In this document: positions 31,960-33,240 of the stretch, piece by piece
Numbering within the stretch: position 1 is the first letter of the stretch
Layout: every line of letters starts with the position of its first letter
NCBI GenBank assembly: GCA_030536755.1
Contig: JAUNPJ010000044.1
Coordinates: 1 to 33,240 of the forward strand
Direction of reading: 5' to 3'
DNA: 33,240 nucleotides
DNA from: Eubacteriales bacterium
Lineage (GTDB): Bacteria; Bacillota; Clostridia; Lachnospirales; Lachnospiraceae
Program-made: the position numbers and the translations under genes
The notes under the pieces: generated by a model
The model's input: only the letters and a program-made list of their open reading frames with translations
Told to the model about the DNA's origin: nothing
Database searches by the model: none

Positions 31960-31972
31960 GAGTTTTCTTTCC

Positions 31973-32164
31973 TTAATTTTTTGTGCTTGATTCAACTGCC
32001 TGTCTCATGATTTGCGCTGCAGCGTAGCCATTTCCGCTTTGAAGAACAGCAGATGTTGCGAAAAATGCTGCATTATCCAACAGATATGTTTTGATTCTTG
32101 CCAGTACACTCTTTGTATTGATTCCTTTTCTGCTTTCTGCCTTTTTTAAAACTAATGTTGTCAT
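31973..32164 (-). CDS. small hypothetical protein (63 aa)
   Basis: This 63-residue protein begins MTTLVLKKAESRKGINTKSV and continues with a helical, Ala-rich part (LDNAAFFATSAVLQSGNGYA). A very good ribosome site (AAGGAGG, 7 nt spacing) precedes the ATG, which argues it is real. I know no family. It lies in a zone with broken regulators. It could be a small regulator or a peptide precursor; nothing visible decides. Confidence 0.55.
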   Translation of the reverse strand: MTTLVLKKAESRKGINTKSVLARIKTYLLDNAAFFATSAVLQSGNGYAAAQIMRQAVESSTKN

Positions 32165-32310
32165 TTTATATCCTCCTTGATTTTCATCAGTGCTTAATTT
32201 TCTTATATTTTTTTCTTTATAATATCTATTATAATGATATAATTGGAATAAACTAGCTCAATAATTGACGATTTTTACAATGATATTGATATTTTGAAGG
32301 AGATATGACC

Positions 32311-33189
32311 ATGACACAAAATGCTTATCATCAGTCCTTAAGACCAACTGGCAATCTTGGAATCCAGACTTCTATGGCTACGTTAGAACATGCACATATT
32401 CCCTTACATTGGCACAATGAACTGGAAATTTTGTTTTGTCTCAACGGAAATCCTACCATTCAAATTGGAAACGATACGCTGACGCTTTCGCCCAGAAAAC
32501 TGATTGTGTTTGATTCACAGGTTGAACACGCCATAGATTCCAGAAATATTTATATGTTTCTATGTATTCATGTAGACAAAAAACGTTTAAACGGATACAT
32601 TTCCGATATTGATCTGCATAAAATTGATTGCCGTCCGATTTCGTAATATCATGCACAATACCAGTATTATGAACATTTATGCAGTCTTGCTTATCATCTG
32701 ACAAGAATCAATCTGGATGATTTTTGTACAAAATCTATGGAGACAGATGGTGCTGTTTTGTTGATGCTTTCGCATTTATTTCGATTTTTTTCTGTAAATA
32801 TACTTCCTGATGTACATGCACAAAGCACCAACAATTTTATTCACGAATCTATCGCTTTTATCAATGAAAACTACATGCATCCAATTACATTGGATATGCT
32901 TTCTTCAAAAGCAAATATCAGTAAAGAACATTTTTGCCGGATTTTTAAAAAACACATAGGTAAAACATTTCTTCAATATTTGACGGAGGTTCGTATTTCT
33001 CACAGCAGTTATTTATTAACGACAACGAATTTGCCCATTTCCAGAATTATGGAACAATGCGGCTTTACAAATCAAACTCTTTTTAATCGGGCTTTTAAAG
33101 AAATTTATCAATGTACGCCCAGAGAAGCACGAAAAATGGGATCGGTGGCTGTTCCAATGTTGTTTCTAAAGCAAAGTATGATACACTAG
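32311..33189 (+). pseudogene. AraC-family regulator interrupted by an in-frame stop
   Basis: The frame holds a cupin sensor (about residues 10-100: HAHIPLHWHNELEILFCLNG, then VFDSQVEHAID) and an AraC double helix-turn-helix (last 100 residues: LSSKANISKEHFCRIFKKHI, then MEQCGFTNQTLFNRAFKEIY). A single TAA at 32644-32646, codon 112, splits it; both sides are in the same frame and otherwise intact (292 codons with the stop). ATG 32311 follows GAAGGAG at 8 nt. Either a recent nonsense mutation, a sequencing error, or two separately made parts. The second part has an internal ATG at 32737. Confidence 0.8.
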
Positions 33190-33240
33190 TGTGCTGACAA
33201 ATTGATTTCTAAAACAAAATATTCTCAAGTCTGACCCATT

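Noticed and set aside
32264-32292. TTGACG-17-GATATT promoter for the split AraC gene
   Set aside because: It would start transcription inside or after the ribosome site, so it cannot serve this start.

Overview
The window looks like a chromosome segment of a low-to-moderate GC, gut-type Firmicute, most likely Lachnospiraceae (Blautia/Dorea-like). This is inferred from the A/V-type ATPase operon, strong AGGAGG ribosome sites, the style of the sugar-catabolic genes and a DgpABC-type glycoside-cleavage operon; no rRNA or other decisive marker is present.

Layout. (1) 1-203 is the 3' end of an unidentified plus-strand gene. It is followed by a gene-free stretch with a dense cluster of DnaA boxes (249-390). 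(2) 626-9197, minus strand: a complete nine-gene A/V-type ATPase operon in transcription order G/H-like stalk, C, I, K, F, E, A, B, D, ending at a bidirectional terminator. (3) 9462-10536, plus strand: trmB, a 48-residue protein and tRNA-Lys(CUU) with a textbook promoter. (4) 10495-20409: a 9.8-kb filamentous-phage-like (inovirus) prophage inserted in the tRNA-Lys gene and bounded by 97-bp direct repeats with one mismatch. Its minus-strand genes follow the filamentous-phage order: two small early genes, an ssDNA-binding-like protein, an acidic membrane protein, a 56-residue major coat protein, a coat-gene terminator, a 611-residue adsorption-like protein, small membrane proteins, a Zot-type ATPase, a replication initiator and a tyrosine integrase. 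A plus-strand repressor and a coiled-coil membrane protein sit at the right end. Two structured gene-free regions are candidate replication-origin and packaging regions. (5) 20659-23587: oxidoreductase, ROK sugar kinase and TIM-barrel isomerase. (6) 23790-26195: an AraC regulator fused to a GH39-like domain. (7) 26358-26819: a DUF2798 membrane protein. (8) 27241-31291: Gfo/Idh/MocA oxidoreductase, CGDB (DUF6379) beta subunit, TIM-barrel alpha subunit and GPH-family transporter. The three enzymes match the DgpA/DgpB/DgpC system known for oxidising C3 of a glycoside and then cleaving even C-glycosidic bonds. Two nearly identical 144-bp structured repeats flank this operon. (9) 31621-33189: a decay zone with a truncated Crp/Fnr-type regulator, two small minus-strand ORFs and an AraC regulator split by one in-frame stop.

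How the parts may work together (inference). Regions 5-8 read as one glycoside-utilisation locus. The GPH transporter imports a glycoside; the DgpA-like enzyme makes the 3-keto form; the DgpB/DgpC-like complex eliminates the aglycone. The second isomerase and oxidoreductase could return the sugar to glucose for phosphorylation by the ROK kinase, with the AraC-GH39 protein as sensor. Both operons have a similar weak -35/TAAAAT promoter, which fits a shared activator. The prophage appears complete for a single-membrane host: Zot has no membrane segment and no secretin gene is present.
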